Below, one piece after another: positions 17,728-28,829 of a DNA stretch of 64,000 nucleotides (the first letter of the stretch is position 1; every line of letters begins with the position of its first letter). The stretch is taken from the NCBI RefSeq assembly GCF_913778665.1, contig NZ_CAJYVQ010000012.1, forward strand, positions 310,001 through 374,000, in the 5' to 3' direction. Made by a program: the position numbers and the translations under genes. Under the pieces are notes generated by a model that was given only the letters and a program-made list of their open reading frames with translations, ran no database searches and was not told the DNA's origin. The stretch comes from an uncultured Stenotrophomonas sp. GTDB taxonomy: Bacteria; Pseudomonadota; Gammaproteobacteria; Xanthomonadales; Xanthomonadaceae.

Positions 17728-19047
17728 ATGAACGACCTGTCCCGCCAGGCAACACGCCTTGAAGCGATCGAAGGCAGCTACGACAAGTGGCTGCTGGGCG
17801 CGATCATCGCGCTCACTGGCGTGGGCGTGGTGATGGTGGCGTCCAGCTCGATCGCGCTGATGAGCAGCCCGTTCTACTACCTCAACCGCCACCTGATCTT
17901 CCTGGCGGTCGGCATCGTGCTGGCCGTGATCGCCGCGCGCACCGAGCTGAAGTCCATCGAGCAGTACAACCAGATGCTGCTGCTGGGCTGCTTCGTGCTG
18001 CTGCTGGCGGTGTTCGCGCCGGGGCTGGGCAGCACGGTCAACGGCGCGCGCCGCTGGATCAACCTGGGCATCTCCAAGTTCCAGACGGTGGAAGCGGTGA
18101 AGGTGCTGTACATCGTGTGGCTGTCCAGCTACCTGGTGCGCTTCCGCGACGAGGTCAACGCCACCTGGCCGGCGATGCTCAAGCCGCTGGGCGTGGCCGG
18201 TGCGCTGGTCGTGCTGCTGCTGTTGCAGCCGGACTTCGGTTCGTCGACCCTGCTGCTGGCGATCACCGCCGGCATGCTGGTACTGGGCGGCGTCAACATG
18301 CCGCGCATGTCGATGCCGGTGATCATCGGCCTGGTCGGCATGAGCGCGCTGGCCATCATCGAGCCGTACCGCATGCGCCGCATCACCTCGTTCCTCGATC
18401 CGTGGGCCGACCAGCAGGGTGACGGCTACCAGCTGTCCAACGCGCTGATGGCGGTGGGCCGCGGTGAGTGGACCGGCGTCGGCCTCGGCAACTCGGTGCA
18501 GAAGCTGTACTACCTGCCCGAAGCGCATACGGACTTCATCTTCTCGGTTACCGCCGAGGAGTTCGGTTTCCTGGGCACTTGCGTGATCGTGGCCCTGTAC
18601 GCGCTGCTGGTCGGCCGCACCTTCTGGCTGGGCATGCGCTGCGTGGAAATGAAGCGCCACTTCTCCGGTTACATCGCCTTCGGCATCGGCCTGTGGATCA
18701 GCATGCAGACCTTCGTCTCGATCGGCGTGAACCTGGGCATCCTGCCGACCAAGGGCCTGACCCTGCCGCTGATCTCCTCCGGCGGTTCGTCGGTGCTGAT
18801 GACCTGCGTGGCGATGGGCCTGCTGTTGCGCGTGTCCTATGAGCTCAAGCGCGCCGAGCGTCGCCAGGCGGTGCGCATCGGTGGCGCCGAAGACGCTGCT
18901 GCCGAGCCCAGCGAGGCGCCGGCCGCGCCGGTGGCCGCCAGCGTGCCGATGAGCGCCGAGCCGGTGGCCACCGGCGCGCCGACCGCTGCGCGTGGCACCA
19001 GCCGCCTGCAGTCGCGCATCGAACCGACCTTCGGGAGGCTGTCATGA
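17728..19047 (+). CDS. ftsW: Septal peptidoglycan glycosyltransferase FtsW
   Basis: 439 residues, a SEDS-family protein with about ten membrane segments. Visible motifs include [50 protein letters not shown] (shown here only as a family region around residues 230-257) and [15 protein letters not shown]. It polymerises lipid II at the septum together with FtsI. A hydrophilic C-terminal tail of about 65 residues rich in Ala, Pro and Glu extends past the last membrane helix. Overlaps murG by 4 nt. Confidence 0.95.
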   Translation: MNDLSRQATRLEAIEGSYDKWLLGAIIALTGVGVVMVASSSIALMSSPFYYLNRHLIFLAVGIVLAVIAARTELKSIEQYNQMLLLGCFVLLLAVFAPGLGSTVNGARRWINLGISKFQTVEAVKVLYIVWLSSYLVRFRDEVNATWPAMLKPLGVAGALVVLLLLQPDFGSSTLLLAITAGMLVLGGVNMPRMSMPVIIGLVGMSALAIIEPYRMRRITSFLDPWADQQGDGYQLSNALMAVGRGEWTGVGLGNSVQKLYYLPEAHTDFIFSVTAEEFGFLGTCVIVALYALLVGRTFWLGMRCVEMKRHFSGYIAFGIGLWISMQTFVSIGVNLGILPTKGLTLPLISSGGSSVLMTCVAMGLLLRVSYELKRAERRQAVRIGGAEDAAAEPSEAPAAPVAASVPMSAEPVATGAPTAARGTSRLQSRIEPTFGRLS

Positions 19048-20129
19048 GCAGCGCCTCCAACACCCGTCCGGTGATGATCCTGGCCGGTGGTACCGGCGGT
19101 CACATCTTCCCCGGCCTGGCCGTGGCCCGCGTGCTGCGCGAGCGTGGCGTGCCGGTCACTTGGATGGGCGCCGAAGGCGCGATGGAGACCCGCCTGGTGC
19201 CGCAGCACGACATCCCGGTCGACACGCTGGCGATCACGGGCCTGCGCGGCAAGGGCAAGCTGGCCCTGCTGGGTGCACCGTGGCGGTTGATGCGCGCGCT
19301 GCGCGCGGCCGGCATGATCATCCGCAAGCGCCAGCCGCGCGCGGTGGTCGCCTTCGGTGGCTTCGCCTCCGGCCCGGGTGGCATTGCCACGCGCCTGCAC
19401 GGGCTGCCGCTGCTGGTGCATGAGCAGAACCGCGCGCCGGGCCTGACCAACCGAATCCTGTCGCGCTATGCGCGCCGCCTGCTGACCGGCTTCCCGGGTA
19501 CCTTCGCCGCGCGCGAAGAGTTCGTCGGCAACCCGGTGCGCGCGGAAATCGCCGCCATCGCACCGCCCGAACAGCGCTTCGCCGACCGCCATGGCCCCCT
19601 GCGCGTGCTGGTGGTCGGTGGCAGCCAGGGCGCGCGTGCGCTCAATACCGGCGTGCCGCAGGCCATTGCTGCGCTGGGCGCGACGGTGCCGGTACAGGTG
19701 CGCCATCAGAGCGGTGAGAAGCTGCACGCCGAAGCGGTCGAGGCGTATGCCAAGGCCGGTGTGCAGGCTGAAATCACCCCGTTCATCGCCGACATGGCCG
19801 CGGCGTTTGCCTGGGCCGATCTGGTCGTGTGCCGTGCTGGCGCGTCGACCCTGGCCGAGGTGTGCGCGGTCGGTGTCGGCAGCGTGCTGGTGCCATTCCC
19901 CGCTGCCGTCGACGATCACCAGACCCGCAATGCGGAGTACCTGGCCGAGCGCGGCGCGGCGGTGTTGCTGAAGCAGGACGGAACGCTGGCCGACGGCATT
20001 GCCGCACTGCTGCGCGATCTGTCCGAAAATCCCGCCCGCCGCATGCAGATGGCACAAGCCGCGCGTGCCCTGGCCAAGGTCGATGCCGCCGAGCGCATCG
20101 CCGATATCATTCTTGAGGAAGCTGTATGA
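19044..20129 (+). CDS. murG: Lipid II synthase (UDP-GlcNAc:lipid I GlcNAc transferase)
   Basis: 361 residues of the GT-B fold. N-terminal glycine loop [18 protein letters not shown], then [19 protein letters not shown], and the donor-binding [11 protein letters not shown] followed by [17 protein letters not shown]. It adds GlcNAc to lipid I on the inner face of the membrane, giving lipid II for FtsW. Length is typical. The murC gene follows after a 40-nt gap, one of the few gaps in the cluster. Confidence 0.96.
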   Translation: MSSASNTRPVMILAGGTGGHIFPGLAVARVLRERGVPVTWMGAEGAMETRLVPQHDIPVDTLAITGLRGKGKLALLGAPWRLMRALRAAGMIIRKRQPRAVVAFGGFASGPGGIATRLHGLPLLVHEQNRAPGLTNRILSRYARRLLTGFPGTFAAREEFVGNPVRAEIAAIAPPEQRFADRHGPLRVLVVGGSQGARALNTGVPQAIAALGATVPVQVRHQSGEKLHAEAVEAYAKAGVQAEITPFIADMAAAFAWADLVVCRAGASTLAEVCAVGVGSVLVPFPAAVDDHQTRNAEYLAERGAAVLLKQDGTLADGIAALLRDLSENPARRMQMAQAARALAKVDAAERIADIILEEAV

Positions 20130-20169
20130 AGAAGGCATGCCACCGCGCCTGCCCTGCGCGAGGCCGCGC

Positions 20170-21606
20170 ATGATCCGCCGCCTGCACGACACCAACGACC
20201 TGGTGCGCGCGTTCCCGCGCGTGCATTTCGTCGGCATCGGCGGCACCGGCATGAGCGGTATCGCCGAAGTGATGCTGACGCTGGGCTACGAAGTATCCGG
20301 CTCGGACAACGCCGACAACGGCGCCACCCGCCGCCTGGCCAGCCTCGGCGCGCGCATCATGCGCGGCCACTCGGCAGCCAACGTGCTGGGCACCGACTGC
20401 GTAGTGGTGTCCAGCGCGATCCGCGAAGACAATCCGGAACTGATGGAAGCGCGCAGCCAGCGCATTCCGATCATGCCGCGTGCGGCGATGCTGGCCGAAC
20501 TGATGCGCTTCCGCCGCGGCATCGCGGTGGCCGGTACCCATGGCAAGACCACCACCACCAGCCTGACCGCCGCCGTGCTGAGCGAAGGCGGCCTGGACCC
20601 GACCTTCGTGATTGGCGGCCAGCTGCTGGCCGCCGGTGCCAACGCCAAGCTGGGTGGTGGCCAGTGGCTGGTGGCCGAGGCCGACGAAAGCGATGGCAGC
20701 TTCCTGCGCCTGAACCCGCTGATGTCGATCATCACCAACATCGATGCGGACCATCTGGAGAACTACGGCAACGATTTCGCCCGCGTGCAGGCGGCGTTCG
20801 CCGAGTTCCTGCAGCGCCTGCCGTTCTACGGGCTGGCGGTGCTGTGCATCGACGACCCGGAAGTGGCCGCGCTGGCGGCGAAGACCCCGCGCCACGTGAT
20901 GAGCTACGGCATGAGCCCGCAGGCCGACGTGCGTGCCGAGAACGTGGTGCAGGAAGGGTCGCGCATGCGCTTCACCCTGCGCCTGCCGCAGGGCACCAGC
21001 CAGGAAGTGGTGCTGGCGCTGCCGGGCAGGCACAACGTGCTCAACGCGCTGGCCGCTGCGGCGGTGGGCTGGCAGCTGGGCGTGGCCCCGGACGCGATCG
21101 CACGCGCGCTGGAAAGTTTCGCCGGCGTTGGCCGTCGCTTCAACGATCTGGGCGAGGTGACCACCGCCAGCGGTGCCAAGGTCCGCATCATTGACGACTA
21201 CGGCCATCACCCGAGCGAGCTGGAGGCTGTGTTTGCCGCCGCCCGCGGTGGCTGGGCCGACAAGCGCCTGGTAGTGGCCTTCCAGCCGCACCGCTACAGC
21301 CGTACCCGTGACCAGTTCGACAAGTTCGCCGCCGTGCTGTCCAGTGTCGATGCGCTGGTGCTGAGCGAGGTCTATCCGGCCGGCGAGGAACCGATTGCCG
21401 GTGCCGATTCGCATGCGCTGGCGCGCGCCATCCGTGCACGCGGTCGCAGCGAGCCGGTGGTGGTGGGCAAGGCGGCCGAGCTGGCCAGCGTGCTGCCGGA
21501 CGTACTGCAGGACGGTGACCTGCTGCTGATGATGGGCGCGGGTGACATCGGCGCCGTGGCCAGCCACATCGCAGTGGAAGGCTTCAAGGCGGAGGGCGAG
21601 GCGTGA
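20170..21606 (+). CDS. murC: UDP-MurNAc:L-alanine ligase
   Basis: 478 residues from ATG 20170, giving the family N-terminus with [16 protein letters not shown]. The ATP loop [11 protein letters not shown] is at about 121-131, [12 protein letters not shown] follows, and [13 protein letters not shown] and [10 protein letters not shown] lie in the C-terminal domain. It adds the first amino acid, L-Ala, to UDP-MurNAc. Upstream in-frame codons exist (for example ATG 20137) but would add an unusual segment. The GTG start of ddl overlaps its stop. Confidence 0.95.
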   Translation: MIRRLHDTNDLVRAFPRVHFVGIGGTGMSGIAEVMLTLGYEVSGSDNADNGATRRLASLGARIMRGHSAANVLGTDCVVVSSAIREDNPELMEARSQRIPIMPRAAMLAELMRFRRGIAVAGTHGKTTTTSLTAAVLSEGGLDPTFVIGGQLLAAGANAKLGGGQWLVAEADESDGSFLRLNPLMSIITNIDADHLENYGNDFARVQAAFAEFLQRLPFYGLAVLCIDDPEVAALAAKTPRHVMSYGMSPQADVRAENVVQEGSRMRFTLRLPQGTSQEVVLALPGRHNVLNALAAAAVGWQLGVAPDAIARALESFAGVGRRFNDLGEVTTASGAKVRIIDDYGHHPSELEAVFAAARGGWADKRLVVAFQPHRYSRTRDQFDKFAAVLSSVDALVLSEVYPAGEEPIAGADSHALARAIRARGRSEPVVVGKAAELASVLPDVLQDGDLLLMMGAGDIGAVASHIAVEGFKAEGEA

Positions 21607-22565
21607 GCACGCTGACCTTCCCGCCGCTGCGCGTCACTGACCCGGCCGTGTTCGGCCGCGTCGCCGTGCTGCTCGGCGGCAGCTCCAGCGAACGCGAGGT
21701 CTCGCTGGACTCTGGCCGCAACGTGCTTGAAGCGCTGCAGTCGCGCGGCGTCGATGCGTTCGCCGTGGACGGTATCCCCGCGCTGGCCAAGGCGCTGGTG
21801 GCCGGTGGCATCGACCGCGTGTTCAACATCCTGCACGGCCACAACGGTGGCGGTGAGGACGGCATCGTGCAGGGCCTGATGGATGCCTTCGGCGTGCCGT
21901 ACACCGGTTCGGGCGTGCTGGGCTCGGCGCTGAGCATGGACAAGATCCGCACCAAGCAGGTGTGGCTGTCGCTGGGCCTGCCGACCCCGCAGTACCGGAA
22001 GGTCGACGCGTCGAACGTGCATGCGCTGGCGGCCGAACTTGGCCTGCCGGTGGTGGTGAAGCCGGCCAATGAAGGCTCCAGCGTGGGCATCAGCCGGGTC
22101 ACCGACGAGGCCGGCCTGGATGAGGCCGTGGCGCTGGCCGCGCGCTACGACGGCCAGCTGCTGATGGAGCAGATGGTGGTCGGCGACGAACTGACCGTGG
22201 CCATCCTCGGTGACGTCGCGCTGCCGTCGATCCGCATCGTGCCCAAGGGCCAGTGGTACGACTACAACGCCAAGTACATCGCCGAGGACACCCAGTACCT
22301 GTGCCCGGGCCTGGACGGTGCCGACGAGGACGAGATCCGCCGCATCGCGCTGGCCGCGTTCCGTGCCGCCGGTTGCCGTGGCTGGGGCCGCGTGGATGTC
22401 ATGCGTGACCGCAGCAGCGGCCGCTTCTTCCTGCTGGAAGTGAACACCGCGCCGGGCATGACCAGCCACTCGCTGGTGCCCAAGGCGGCCGGGCAGGCCG
22501 GCATCAACTTTGAAGAGCTGGTGTGGCGCGTGCTGGAACAGACCCTGGAGGCCTCGCACGCATGA
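21603..22565 (+). CDS. ddl: D-alanine--D-alanine ligase
   Basis: 320 residues from GTG 21603, overlapping the murC stop (GTGA). ATP-grasp enzyme: [17 protein letters not shown] at the N-terminus, [44 protein letters not shown], and [14 protein letters not shown] with the Mg ligands. It makes the dipeptide used by MurF. It is the DdlB type by position inside the dcw cluster. The ftsQ start overlaps its stop by 4 nt. Confidence 0.95.
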   Translation: MSTLTFPPLRVTDPAVFGRVAVLLGGSSSEREVSLDSGRNVLEALQSRGVDAFAVDGIPALAKALVAGGIDRVFNILHGHNGGGEDGIVQGLMDAFGVPYTGSGVLGSALSMDKIRTKQVWLSLGLPTPQYRKVDASNVHALAAELGLPVVVKPANEGSSVGISRVTDEAGLDEAVALAARYDGQLLMEQMVVGDELTVAILGDVALPSIRIVPKGQWYDYNAKYIAEDTQYLCPGLDGADEDEIRRIALAAFRAAGCRGWGRVDVMRDRSSGRFFLLEVNTAPGMTSHSLVPKAAGQAGINFEELVWRVLEQTLEASHA

Positions 22566-23311
22566 ACGCGGTGCTGCGCATCTTCGTCTGGCTGTTGGCG
22601 CTGTCGGTGGTTGCACTGCCGGTGGTGGCCGTGGTCAATGGCTGGGTCGGCGCCGAGCGCTGGCCGCTGGCGAAGCTGCGCGTGCACGGTGAGTTCAAGC
22701 GTGTACCGGCCGAACAGCTGCAGCAGGTACTGCTGCCCTACGCGCGCGCCGGGTTCTTCGCGGTCAAGCTGCAGGATGCCCAGGACGCACTCGAAAAGCT
22801 GCCGTGGGTGGAAAGCGCGCGGGTACGCAAGCAGTGGCCGGATGTGCTGGAAGTGACCCTGGTCGAGCACAAGCCATTCGCGCGCTGGGGCAACGATCGC
22901 CTGGTCTCCGAGCAGGGCAAGCTGTTCCCCACGCCGAAGAAGCTGGCCGACCTGGCGCTGCCCGAACTGGACGGTCCGGACAGCCAGACCGAAGAAGTGA
23001 TGAAGCTGTACAGCGACTCGCGTGCATTGTTCGCACCGGCCGGCGTCGACGTGCGCCGGGTGACGATGGATGCACGCGGCAGCTGGTCGCTGGTGCTGAG
23101 CAACGGCACCGAAGTGGTGGTTGGCCGCGACGACGCGCGCTCGCGCCTGCAGCGCTTCGTCAAGGTGCTGCCGCAGCTGAACCGCCAGGACGCGCCGATC
23201 GAGCGCGCCGACCTCCGTTACACCAATGGTTTCACGCTGAGCTGGGGTACCCCGGCCACGCCGGCGAAAACGCCGGCGACCCCGGCCAGCAGGACGCAGG
23301 AAAGGACATGA
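22562..23311 (+). CDS. ftsQ: Cell division protein FtsQ
   Basis: 249 residues. One membrane segment at about 4-26, then a POTRA domain ([40 protein letters not shown]) and the FtsQ beta domain. It bridges early and late divisome proteins through FtsL/FtsB. The end is a low-complexity Thr-Pro-Ala tail ([14 protein letters not shown]). Overlaps ddl and ftsA by 4 nt each. Confidence 0.93.
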   Translation: MNAVLRIFVWLLALSVVALPVVAVVNGWVGAERWPLAKLRVHGEFKRVPAEQLQQVLLPYARAGFFAVKLQDAQDALEKLPWVESARVRKQWPDVLEVTLVEHKPFARWGNDRLVSEQGKLFPTPKKLADLALPELDGPDSQTEEVMKLYSDSRALFAPAGVDVRRVTMDARGSWSLVLSNGTEVVVGRDDARSRLQRFVKVLPQLNRQDAPIERADLRYTNGFTLSWGTPATPAKTPATPASRTQERT

Positions 23312-24543
23312 ATCGCAAGGGTGACAAATCGCTGATCGTTGGCCTGGACATCGGCACCTCCAAGGTGGTGGCGCTGGTGGGCGAGTATTCGCCGGGCAAT
23401 CCGATCGAAGTGATCGGCATCGGCTCGCATGAGTCGCGCGGTTTGAAGCGCGGCGTGGTGGTGGACATCGAATCGACCGTGCAGTCGATCCAGCGCGCGG
23501 TGGAAGAAGCCGAGCTGATGGCCGGCTGCGAGATCCGCTCGGTGTACGCCTCGATCTCCGGCAACCACGTGCAGTGCAAGAACTCGCCGGGCATCGTGCC
23601 GATCCGCGACGGGGAAGTGACCTGGGGCGACCTGGATCGCGTGCTCGATGCGGCCAAGGCGGTGGCGATTCCGGCCGACCAGAAGATCCTGCACGCGATC
23701 CCGCGCGAGTACGTGCTGGACGACTCGCAGGAAGGCATCCGCAACCCGGTCGGCATGACCGGCGTGCGCCTGGAGGTGCACGCGCACCTGGTGGTGTGCG
23801 CGCAGTCGGCCGCGGCCAACATCAGCAAGTGCGTTCAGCGCTGTGGCCTGCAGGTGGATGACCTGGTGCTGTCCTCGCTGGCCTCCAGCGTGGCCGTGCT
23901 GACCGCAGACGAACGCGAACTGGGCGTGGTGCTGGTGGACATGGGCGCCGGCACCACCGACATCGCGGTGTTCGTGCAGGGCGCGATCTGCCACACCGCC
24001 TCGCTGCCGATCGCCGGCGACCACGTGACCAACGACATCGCGCACATGCTGCGCACGCCGACCCCGGAAGCCGAGCAGATCAAGGTGCGCTATGCCTGCG
24101 CCCTGGCCCAGCTGGCCACCGCCGAGGAGAGCATCCAGGTGCCGTCGGTGGGCGACCGTCCGCCGCGCCGGATGCCACGCCATTCGCTGGCGCAGGCGGT
24201 GCAGGGCCGTTACGAGGAAATCTTCGAGATGGTGCAGGCCGAACTGCGCCGCTCCGGCTTCGAGGAACTGGTGCGCGCCGGCATGGTGCTGACCGGTGGC
24301 GCTTCGAAGATGGAAGGCGTGGTCGAACTGGCCGAGGAAATGCTGCAGATGCCGGTGCGCGTGGGCATTCCGCAGCACGTCACCGGCCTCGGCGAAGTAG
24401 TCGGCAACCCGGTGCATGCCACCGGTGTGGGCCTGCTGCTGATGGGCAGCCAGATCGAGCACCCGCGTCGCCCGTCGCTGCCGACCGGGCGCGCCGGAAG
24501 CATGTTCAAGAAACTCAAGACCTGGTTCCGCGGCGAGTTCTGA
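23308..24543 (+). CDS. ftsA: Cell division protein FtsA
   Basis: 411 residues of the actin fold. Phosphate-1 loop [15 protein letters not shown] at the start, the 1C subdomain ([14 protein letters not shown] to SGNHVQC), phosphate-2 [13 protein letters not shown] and adenosine motif [12 protein letters not shown]. The C-terminus ends in an amphipathic helix, [12 protein letters not shown], that tethers FtsA and hence FtsZ filaments to the membrane. RBS GGAAAGGA lies 3 nt before the ATG. A 169-nt spacer separates it from ftsZ. Confidence 0.96.
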   Translation: MNRKGDKSLIVGLDIGTSKVVALVGEYSPGNPIEVIGIGSHESRGLKRGVVVDIESTVQSIQRAVEEAELMAGCEIRSVYASISGNHVQCKNSPGIVPIRDGEVTWGDLDRVLDAAKAVAIPADQKILHAIPREYVLDDSQEGIRNPVGMTGVRLEVHAHLVVCAQSAAANISKCVQRCGLQVDDLVLSSLASSVAVLTADERELGVVLVDMGAGTTDIAVFVQGAICHTASLPIAGDHVTNDIAHMLRTPTPEAEQIKVRYACALAQLATAEESIQVPSVGDRPPRRMPRHSLAQAVQGRYEEIFEMVQAELRRSGFEELVRAGMVLTGGASKMEGVVELAEEMLQMPVRVGIPQHVTGLGEVVGNPVHATGVGLLLMGSQIEHPRRPSLPTGRAGSMFKKLKTWFRGEF

Positions 24544-24712
24544 CGCGGCGCCTGCCACACCGGGCGATGCCCGGGCAACACCTGCAACACCCGCATCACA
24601 GACGCAGCAACGCAACACACAACCCACACAGCCGCATCGGCAACATGACACGCGAAGGCAGGAGGCCCGACCGTCCATGCCACCGACAAGCGGATACAAC
24701 GAGGACACGGAC
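24544..24712 (+). promoter_or_regulatory. ftsA-ftsZ spacer with C-rich, G-poor leader
   Basis: The stretch from about 24577 to 24640 is dominated by CA and CC dinucleotides with very few G, unlike the rest of the cluster, and looks unstructured. This composition fits a Rho utilisation site or an unstructured ftsZ leader. No clear promoter hexamers were found. Confidence 0.35.
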
Positions 24713-25948
24713 ATGGCGCATTTTGAACTGATCGAAAAGATGGCACCCAATGCGGTGATCAAGGTGGTTGGCGTGGGCGGCGGCGGCGGCAATGCCGTGG
24801 CGCACATGGTCAACTCGGCCGTGGATGGCGTGGAATTCATCACCGCCAACACCGACTCGCAGGCCATCAAGAATTGCGGTGCCAAGCTGCAGCTGCAGCT
24901 GGGCACCAACGTGACCAAGGGCCTGGGCGCAGGCGCGAACCCGGAAGTTGGCCGCCAGGCCGCGCTGGAAGACCGTGAGCGCATCATGGACGCCCTGCAG
25001 GGCGCGGACATGGTGTTCATCACCGCCGGCATGGGCGGTGGCACCGGCACCGGCGCGGCACCGGTGGTGGCACAGCTGGCCAAGGAAATGGGCATCCTGA
25101 CCGTGGCCGTGGTCACCAAGCCGTTCCCGTTCGAAGGCCGTCGCCGCATGCAGGTGGCGCTGAAGGGCATCGAGGAGCTGAGCCAGCACTGCGACTCGCT
25201 GATCACCATCCCGAACGAGAAGCTGATCACCGTACTGGGCCGCAACGCGACCATGATCCAGGCCTTCCGTGCCGCCAACGACGTGCTGCAGGGCGCCGTG
25301 CAGGGCATCGCCGACCTGATCGTGCGTCCGGGCCTGATCAACGTCGACTTCGCCGACGTGCGCACCGTCATGTCCGAAATGGGCTTGGCGATGATGGGTA
25401 CCGGCACCGCCCGTGGCGATGACCGCGCCCAGGCCGCCGCCGAGTCGGCGATCCAGAACCCGCTGCTGGACGATGTGAACCTGGCCGGTGCCAACGGCAT
25501 CCTGGTCAACATCACCGCCGGCGCCGACTTCACCATGGCCGAGTTCGACGAGATCGGCCGCACCATCGACGGCTTCGCTTCGGAAGACGCCACCGTGGTG
25601 GTCGGTACCGTGCTCGACCCGGACATGCAGGACGAAGTGCGCGTGACCGTGGTTGCCACCGGCCTGAACCGCGTCTCGGCCAGCAAGACCCAGCGCCCGG
25701 GCGAGCGTGCGCCGATCAAGCTGGTCCGCAACGCCACCACCGGCCAGCCGGAATTCGGCGAGTTCGACAATGGCGGCGATGCCGTGTCCAAGGCCGTGGG
25801 CGGCATGGGCCTGGGCCTGCGTCGTGCCAGCAGCGACACCGCTTCCGCTTCTGCGCCGTCGGCTCCGGCCGCTTCGGCCCCGGCAGCCGCAGAACTGCCC
25901 AACGACTACCTGGACATCCCGGCGTTCCTGCGCCGCCAGGCGGACTGA
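24713..25948 (+). CDS. ftsZ: Cell division GTPase FtsZ
   Basis: 411 residues from ATG 24713. Tubulin-type GTPase: [22 protein letters not shown], the signature [13 protein letters not shown] (about 107-119), and synergy-loop residues around NVDFADVR. A linker of about 60 residues rich in Ala/Ser/Pro leads to the C-terminal peptide [12 protein letters not shown], the binding site for FtsA, ZipA and MinC. It polymerises into the Z ring. An ATG at 24677 is in frame but would add an atypical leader. Confidence 0.97.
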   Translation: MAHFELIEKMAPNAVIKVVGVGGGGGNAVAHMVNSAVDGVEFITANTDSQAIKNCGAKLQLQLGTNVTKGLGAGANPEVGRQAALEDRERIMDALQGADMVFITAGMGGGTGTGAAPVVAQLAKEMGILTVAVVTKPFPFEGRRRMQVALKGIEELSQHCDSLITIPNEKLITVLGRNATMIQAFRAANDVLQGAVQGIADLIVRPGLINVDFADVRTVMSEMGLAMMGTGTARGDDRAQAAAESAIQNPLLDDVNLAGANGILVNITAGADFTMAEFDEIGRTIDGFASEDATVVVGTVLDPDMQDEVRVTVVATGLNRVSASKTQRPGERAPIKLVRNATTGQPEFGEFDNGGDAVSKAVGGMGLGLRRASSDTASASAPSAPAASAPAAAELPNDYLDIPAFLRRQAD

Positions 25949-25957
25949 GCGGAGCTG

Positions 25958-26034
25958 CCCGGGGTTGTCCTCCCCGGGTTGCGCCACCATGTCCTGAAAA
26001 TGCGGGCGCCGGGCCAGGATCGGCCCGGCCGCCC
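25958..26034 (+). terminator. Two hairpins between ftsZ and lpxC
   Basis: CCCGGGG/CCCCGGG (25958-25978) and GGGC..CGGGCC/GGCCCG..GCCC (26004-26034). Both are strong stems without long T-runs, so partial termination or mRNA end protection after ftsZ is more likely than full termination. Confidence 0.4.
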
Positions 26035-26139
26035 TGCTTCATGTGCGTCCCATTGGCGCGCCGGTGTGTCCTGCCTGCCTTTCAGCCGGGGTAGGGGACC
26101 GTGCGTGTTAATCTAATGTGTCACTTCCGGTCCATCCCC

Positions 26140-27051
26140 ATGATCCAGCAACGCACCCTCAAGAACACGATCCGCGCCACCGGCGTTGGCCTGCACAGCG
26201 GTGACAAGGTCTACATGACCCTGCGCCCCGCACCGGTCAACCATGGCATCGTGTTCCGGCGCGTGGACCTGGACCCGGTGGTGGAAGTGCCGGCCAAGGC
26301 CGAACTGGTCACCGAAGTGACCCTGTGCACCGGCCTGACCTGCAACGACGCCAAGATCCAGACCGTCGAACACCTGATGTCGGCGCTGGCCGGCCTGGGT
26401 GTGGACAACATCATCGTCGAACTGTCCTCGGCCGAGCTGCCGATCATGGACGGTTCGGCCGGCCCGTTCGTCTTCCTGCTGCAGTCGGCGGGCATCGTGG
26501 AACAGGATGCGCCCAAGCGCTTCATCCGCGTGCTGAAGACCGTGGAAGTGACCGAGGGCGACAAGGTGGCCCGCTTCACCCCGTATGAGGGTTACAAGCT
26601 GGGCTTTACCATCCAGTTCGACCACCCGATGATTCCGGCCAAGCAGTCACGGCAGGAGATCGAGTTCTCGACCCTGGCCTACACCAAGGAAATCTCCCGC
26701 GCGCGCACCTTTGGCTTCATGCGCGACCTGGAGTACATGCGCGAGCGCAACCTGGGCCTGGGGGGGTCGATGGACAACGCCATCGTGCTTGACGAGTTCC
26801 GCGTGCTCAACGAAGACGGCCTGCGCTACGCCGACGAATTCGTGCGCCACAAGATCCTCGATGCGATCGGCGACCTCTATCTGGCCGGCGGCCAGGTGCT
26901 GGGTGCCTACGAGGGCTTCAAGTCGGGCCATGCGCTCAACAACAAGCTGGTACGGGCGCTGATGGCTGACGCCACGGCGTGGGAGTGGGTCACCTTCGAC
27001 TCGCCGGCCACGCCGGATCCGGTTGAATACGCCACGCCGGCCTACGCCTGA
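26140..27051 (+). CDS. lpxC: UDP-3-O-acyl-N-acetylglucosamine deacetylase
   Basis: 303 residues from ATG 26140. Zn ligands are recognisable by alignment to E. coli: His78 in VEHLMSAL, His237 and Asp241 in [12 protein letters not shown]; the base region [11 protein letters not shown] follows. It catalyses the first committed step of lipid A synthesis and is the last dcw gene. The product begins [21 protein letters not shown], a standard start. A 190-nt leader separates it from ftsZ, so it may have its own promoter; TAATCT near 26109 is only a weak -10 candidate. Confidence 0.96.
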   Translation: MIQQRTLKNTIRATGVGLHSGDKVYMTLRPAPVNHGIVFRRVDLDPVVEVPAKAELVTEVTLCTGLTCNDAKIQTVEHLMSALAGLGVDNIIVELSSAELPIMDGSAGPFVFLLQSAGIVEQDAPKRFIRVLKTVEVTEGDKVARFTPYEGYKLGFTIQFDHPMIPAKQSRQEIEFSTLAYTKEISRARTFGFMRDLEYMRERNLGLGGSMDNAIVLDEFRVLNEDGLRYADEFVRHKILDAIGDLYLAGGQVLGAYEGFKSGHALNNKLVRALMADATAWEWVTFDSPATPDPVEYATPAYA

Positions 27052-27081
27052 TCTGCATAGGCTGTTGATTCTGCAAGCAAA

Positions 27082-27105
27082 AACGCCGCCCCCCAGGGCG
27101 GCGTT
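27082..27105. terminator. Bidirectional terminator after lpxC
   Basis: Stem AACGCCGCC/GGCGGCGTT. A T-run follows on the minus strand (GGCGTTTTTGC) and a weaker one on the plus (TTGCTGTTT). It separates lpxC from convergent dciA. Confidence 0.7.
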
Positions 27106-27229
27106 GCTGTTTCCGGCGGGCGCGGCGCATTCAGCGTGCTTGAGGATCGTCAAGGGCGGCTCGAGGTCACGGTTTTGTGAACCTGTTGGATCGGAAGCCT
27201 GAATTTAACGCGGTCTTAACAACAATCTA

Positions 27230-27258
27230 ACGACACGCCCCCGGATGGCGGCTAGGAT
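27230..27258 (+). promoter_or_regulatory. Candidate promoter antisense to the dciA 3' end
   Basis: ACGACA, 17-nt spacer, TAGGAT, in an AT-richer patch. It points toward the dciA antisense strand and, beyond it, the M23 peptidase gene. Tentative. Confidence 0.25.
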
Positions 27259-27333
27259 GCGACCCGGCCCCCGAAATGTTTCACGCCGTGGTGACACGCG
27301 CGACGGGGAGCGGAGCAGGAGGCTCCGTTGTCG

Positions 27334-27783
27334 TCAGGACCGCTTCTTCGGCCGCGAAGGAACGTCCTGCAGGCAAGCCAAGGCGTCGCGTAGCCCTTTG
27401 TGCGTGGCGGCTGAAACTGCGTGGGGGCCATTCCGGTTGTCGATCGCTGGGGAGCGTGAGGGAGTGGTGGACGCAGTCTTGACGGTCACCCTGGTGGCCT
27501 TCAGCCCGATGGAACGGGCCGCGTCGAGCAACTGGGCTTCGGCAAGCCGCAACTTGGCATGCCAGACCGGGGACTCGACGAGAAAAACGAGGTGTTCCCC
27601 GTCCACATTGGCCAGTCGGCAACGGCTGCGCAGAGGTGGCGGCAACTGGGGGCGCAATTGACGGTCCAGCGCGTCGAGCCACATGGCACGACGCAGCGGG
27701 TTCCCGCTTTTGTCAGCCATCACCGCATCCAGCGCCGGTTTCGGCACTGCTGCGGGGCGAACGCTGGATTTCGGCTCAGACAT
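27334..27783 (-). CDS. dciA: DciA-type replicative helicase loader (DUF721)
   Basis: 149 residues. The central DUF721 domain is WLDALDRQLRPQLPPPLRSRCRLANVDG-type sequence followed by LVFLVESPVWHAKLRLAEAQLLDAA (about 35-95). DciA loads the DnaB helicase in bacteria that lack DnaC or DnaI. The N- and C-terminal ends are Pro/Lys/Ser-rich and probably disordered; it ends RPKKRS. Convergent with lpxC. Its start codon is only 12 nt from the divergent M23 peptidase start, so the two promoters must lie inside each other's coding regions. Confidence 0.8.
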   Translation of the reverse strand: MSEPKSSVRPAAVPKPALDAVMADKSGNPLRRAMWLDALDRQLRPQLPPPLRSRCRLANVDGEHLVFLVESPVWHAKLRLAEAQLLDAARSIGLKATRVTVKTASTTPSRSPAIDNRNGPHAVSAATHKGLRDALACLQDVPSRPKKRS

Positions 27784-27795
27784 GAAAACTCACTG

Positions 27796-28752
27796 ATGGC
27801 ATTCAAAAAGATCGTAATCAAAACGCGTGAAGGACAGGCCAAGGCATCGCCCATCGCGCGTTTGCGGTTCTATTTCGAGGACCGCCCCCGCGCCCTGCTG
27901 GGCAGCGTGCTCGGGGTAGGCTGCATTATCGGCCTTGCCGGCGGCATTGGCGCCAGCGCGCTGAATGATTCGCGCCTGCAGGCCAAGGTCGACCGCCAGG
28001 ACGCGGAGCTGGCCAAGGTCAAGCGCGATGCGCAGACCCAGGTCAATGCGCTGGCCGCCCGCCTCGGCGAGCTGCAGGCGCAGGCCACCCGCCTGAACGC
28101 ACTCGGCGAACGGCTGACCCAGATGGGCAAGCTGGAAGACGGCGAGTTCGACTTCAACGAGACCCCCGGCCTGGGTGACGGCGATGCCGGCGGCCCTACC
28201 AGCGACATCCCGATCAAGGACGTCAACGCCGACTTACAGGTGCTGGAGCAGCGCTTCGCTGCTTCAGGCCGCCAGCTGTCGGTGATGGAATCGCTGATGT
28301 TCGACCACCAGCTGCAGCAGAACGCCGTGCCCTCGCGCATGCCGATCCGCAACAGCTACGTGACCTCCGGCTTCGGCACCCGTGCCGACCCGTTCGGCCG
28401 CGGTGCCGCCACCCACAAGGGCATGGACTTCCACGCCAAGGTCGGCGACCCGGTGATGGCCGTGGCCGAAGGCGTGGTCAGCTTCGCTGGCGTGAAGGGC
28501 GGCTACGGCAACGTCGTCGACGTCGACCACGGCAATGGGTATGTCACCCGCTACGCGCACAATTCGCGCCTGGTGGTGAAGGTAGGCGATCTGGTCCGTG
28601 CCGGGCAGGAAGTGGCCAAGGCCGGTTCCACCGGTCGTTCGACCGGCGCCCACGTGCACTTCGAGGTGTGGGAGAACGGCAACGTGGTCAACCCGCGCAA
28701 GTTCCTCGGCGACGGCGGCAACACGCCGGTCGGCCGCATCAGCCGCGGCTGA
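27796..28752 (+). CDS. M23 family peptidoglycan metallopeptidase
   Basis: 318 residues. Short cytoplasmic N-terminus, one membrane segment (about 37-58, [20 protein letters not shown]), a coiled coil (about 60-110, [20 protein letters not shown]), and a C-terminal LytM/M23 domain with HKGMDFHAK (Zn ligands H and D), [12 protein letters not shown] and GAHVHFEVW. An intact metal site suggests an active endopeptidase anchored in the inner membrane and acting on peptidoglycan. It takes the place that secM has upstream of secA in enterobacteria. Confidence 0.88.
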   Translation: MAFKKIVIKTREGQAKASPIARLRFYFEDRPRALLGSVLGVGCIIGLAGGIGASALNDSRLQAKVDRQDAELAKVKRDAQTQVNALAARLGELQAQATRLNALGERLTQMGKLEDGEFDFNETPGLGDGDAGGPTSDIPIKDVNADLQVLEQRFAASGRQLSVMESLMFDHQLQQNAVPSRMPIRNSYVTSGFGTRADPFGRGAATHKGMDFHAKVGDPVMAVAEGVVSFAGVKGGYGNVVDVDHGNGYVTRYAHNSRLVVKVGDLVRAGQEVAKAGSTGRSTGAHVHFEVWENGNVVNPRKFLGDGGNTPVGRISRG

Positions 28753-28829
28753 TCCCCGGCCGGCACTGCCGGGAACGTTCCGATGCCATTGCCGCCAAAG
28801 GGTTGAAACCTCAGCCGGCCGTCCCAAGC

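Noticed and set aside
16641-19047. murD fused to or hidden in mraY or ftsW
   Set aside because: Both proteins have normal lengths and only membrane-enzyme motifs; no Mur-ligase ATP loop lies in any frame between them.
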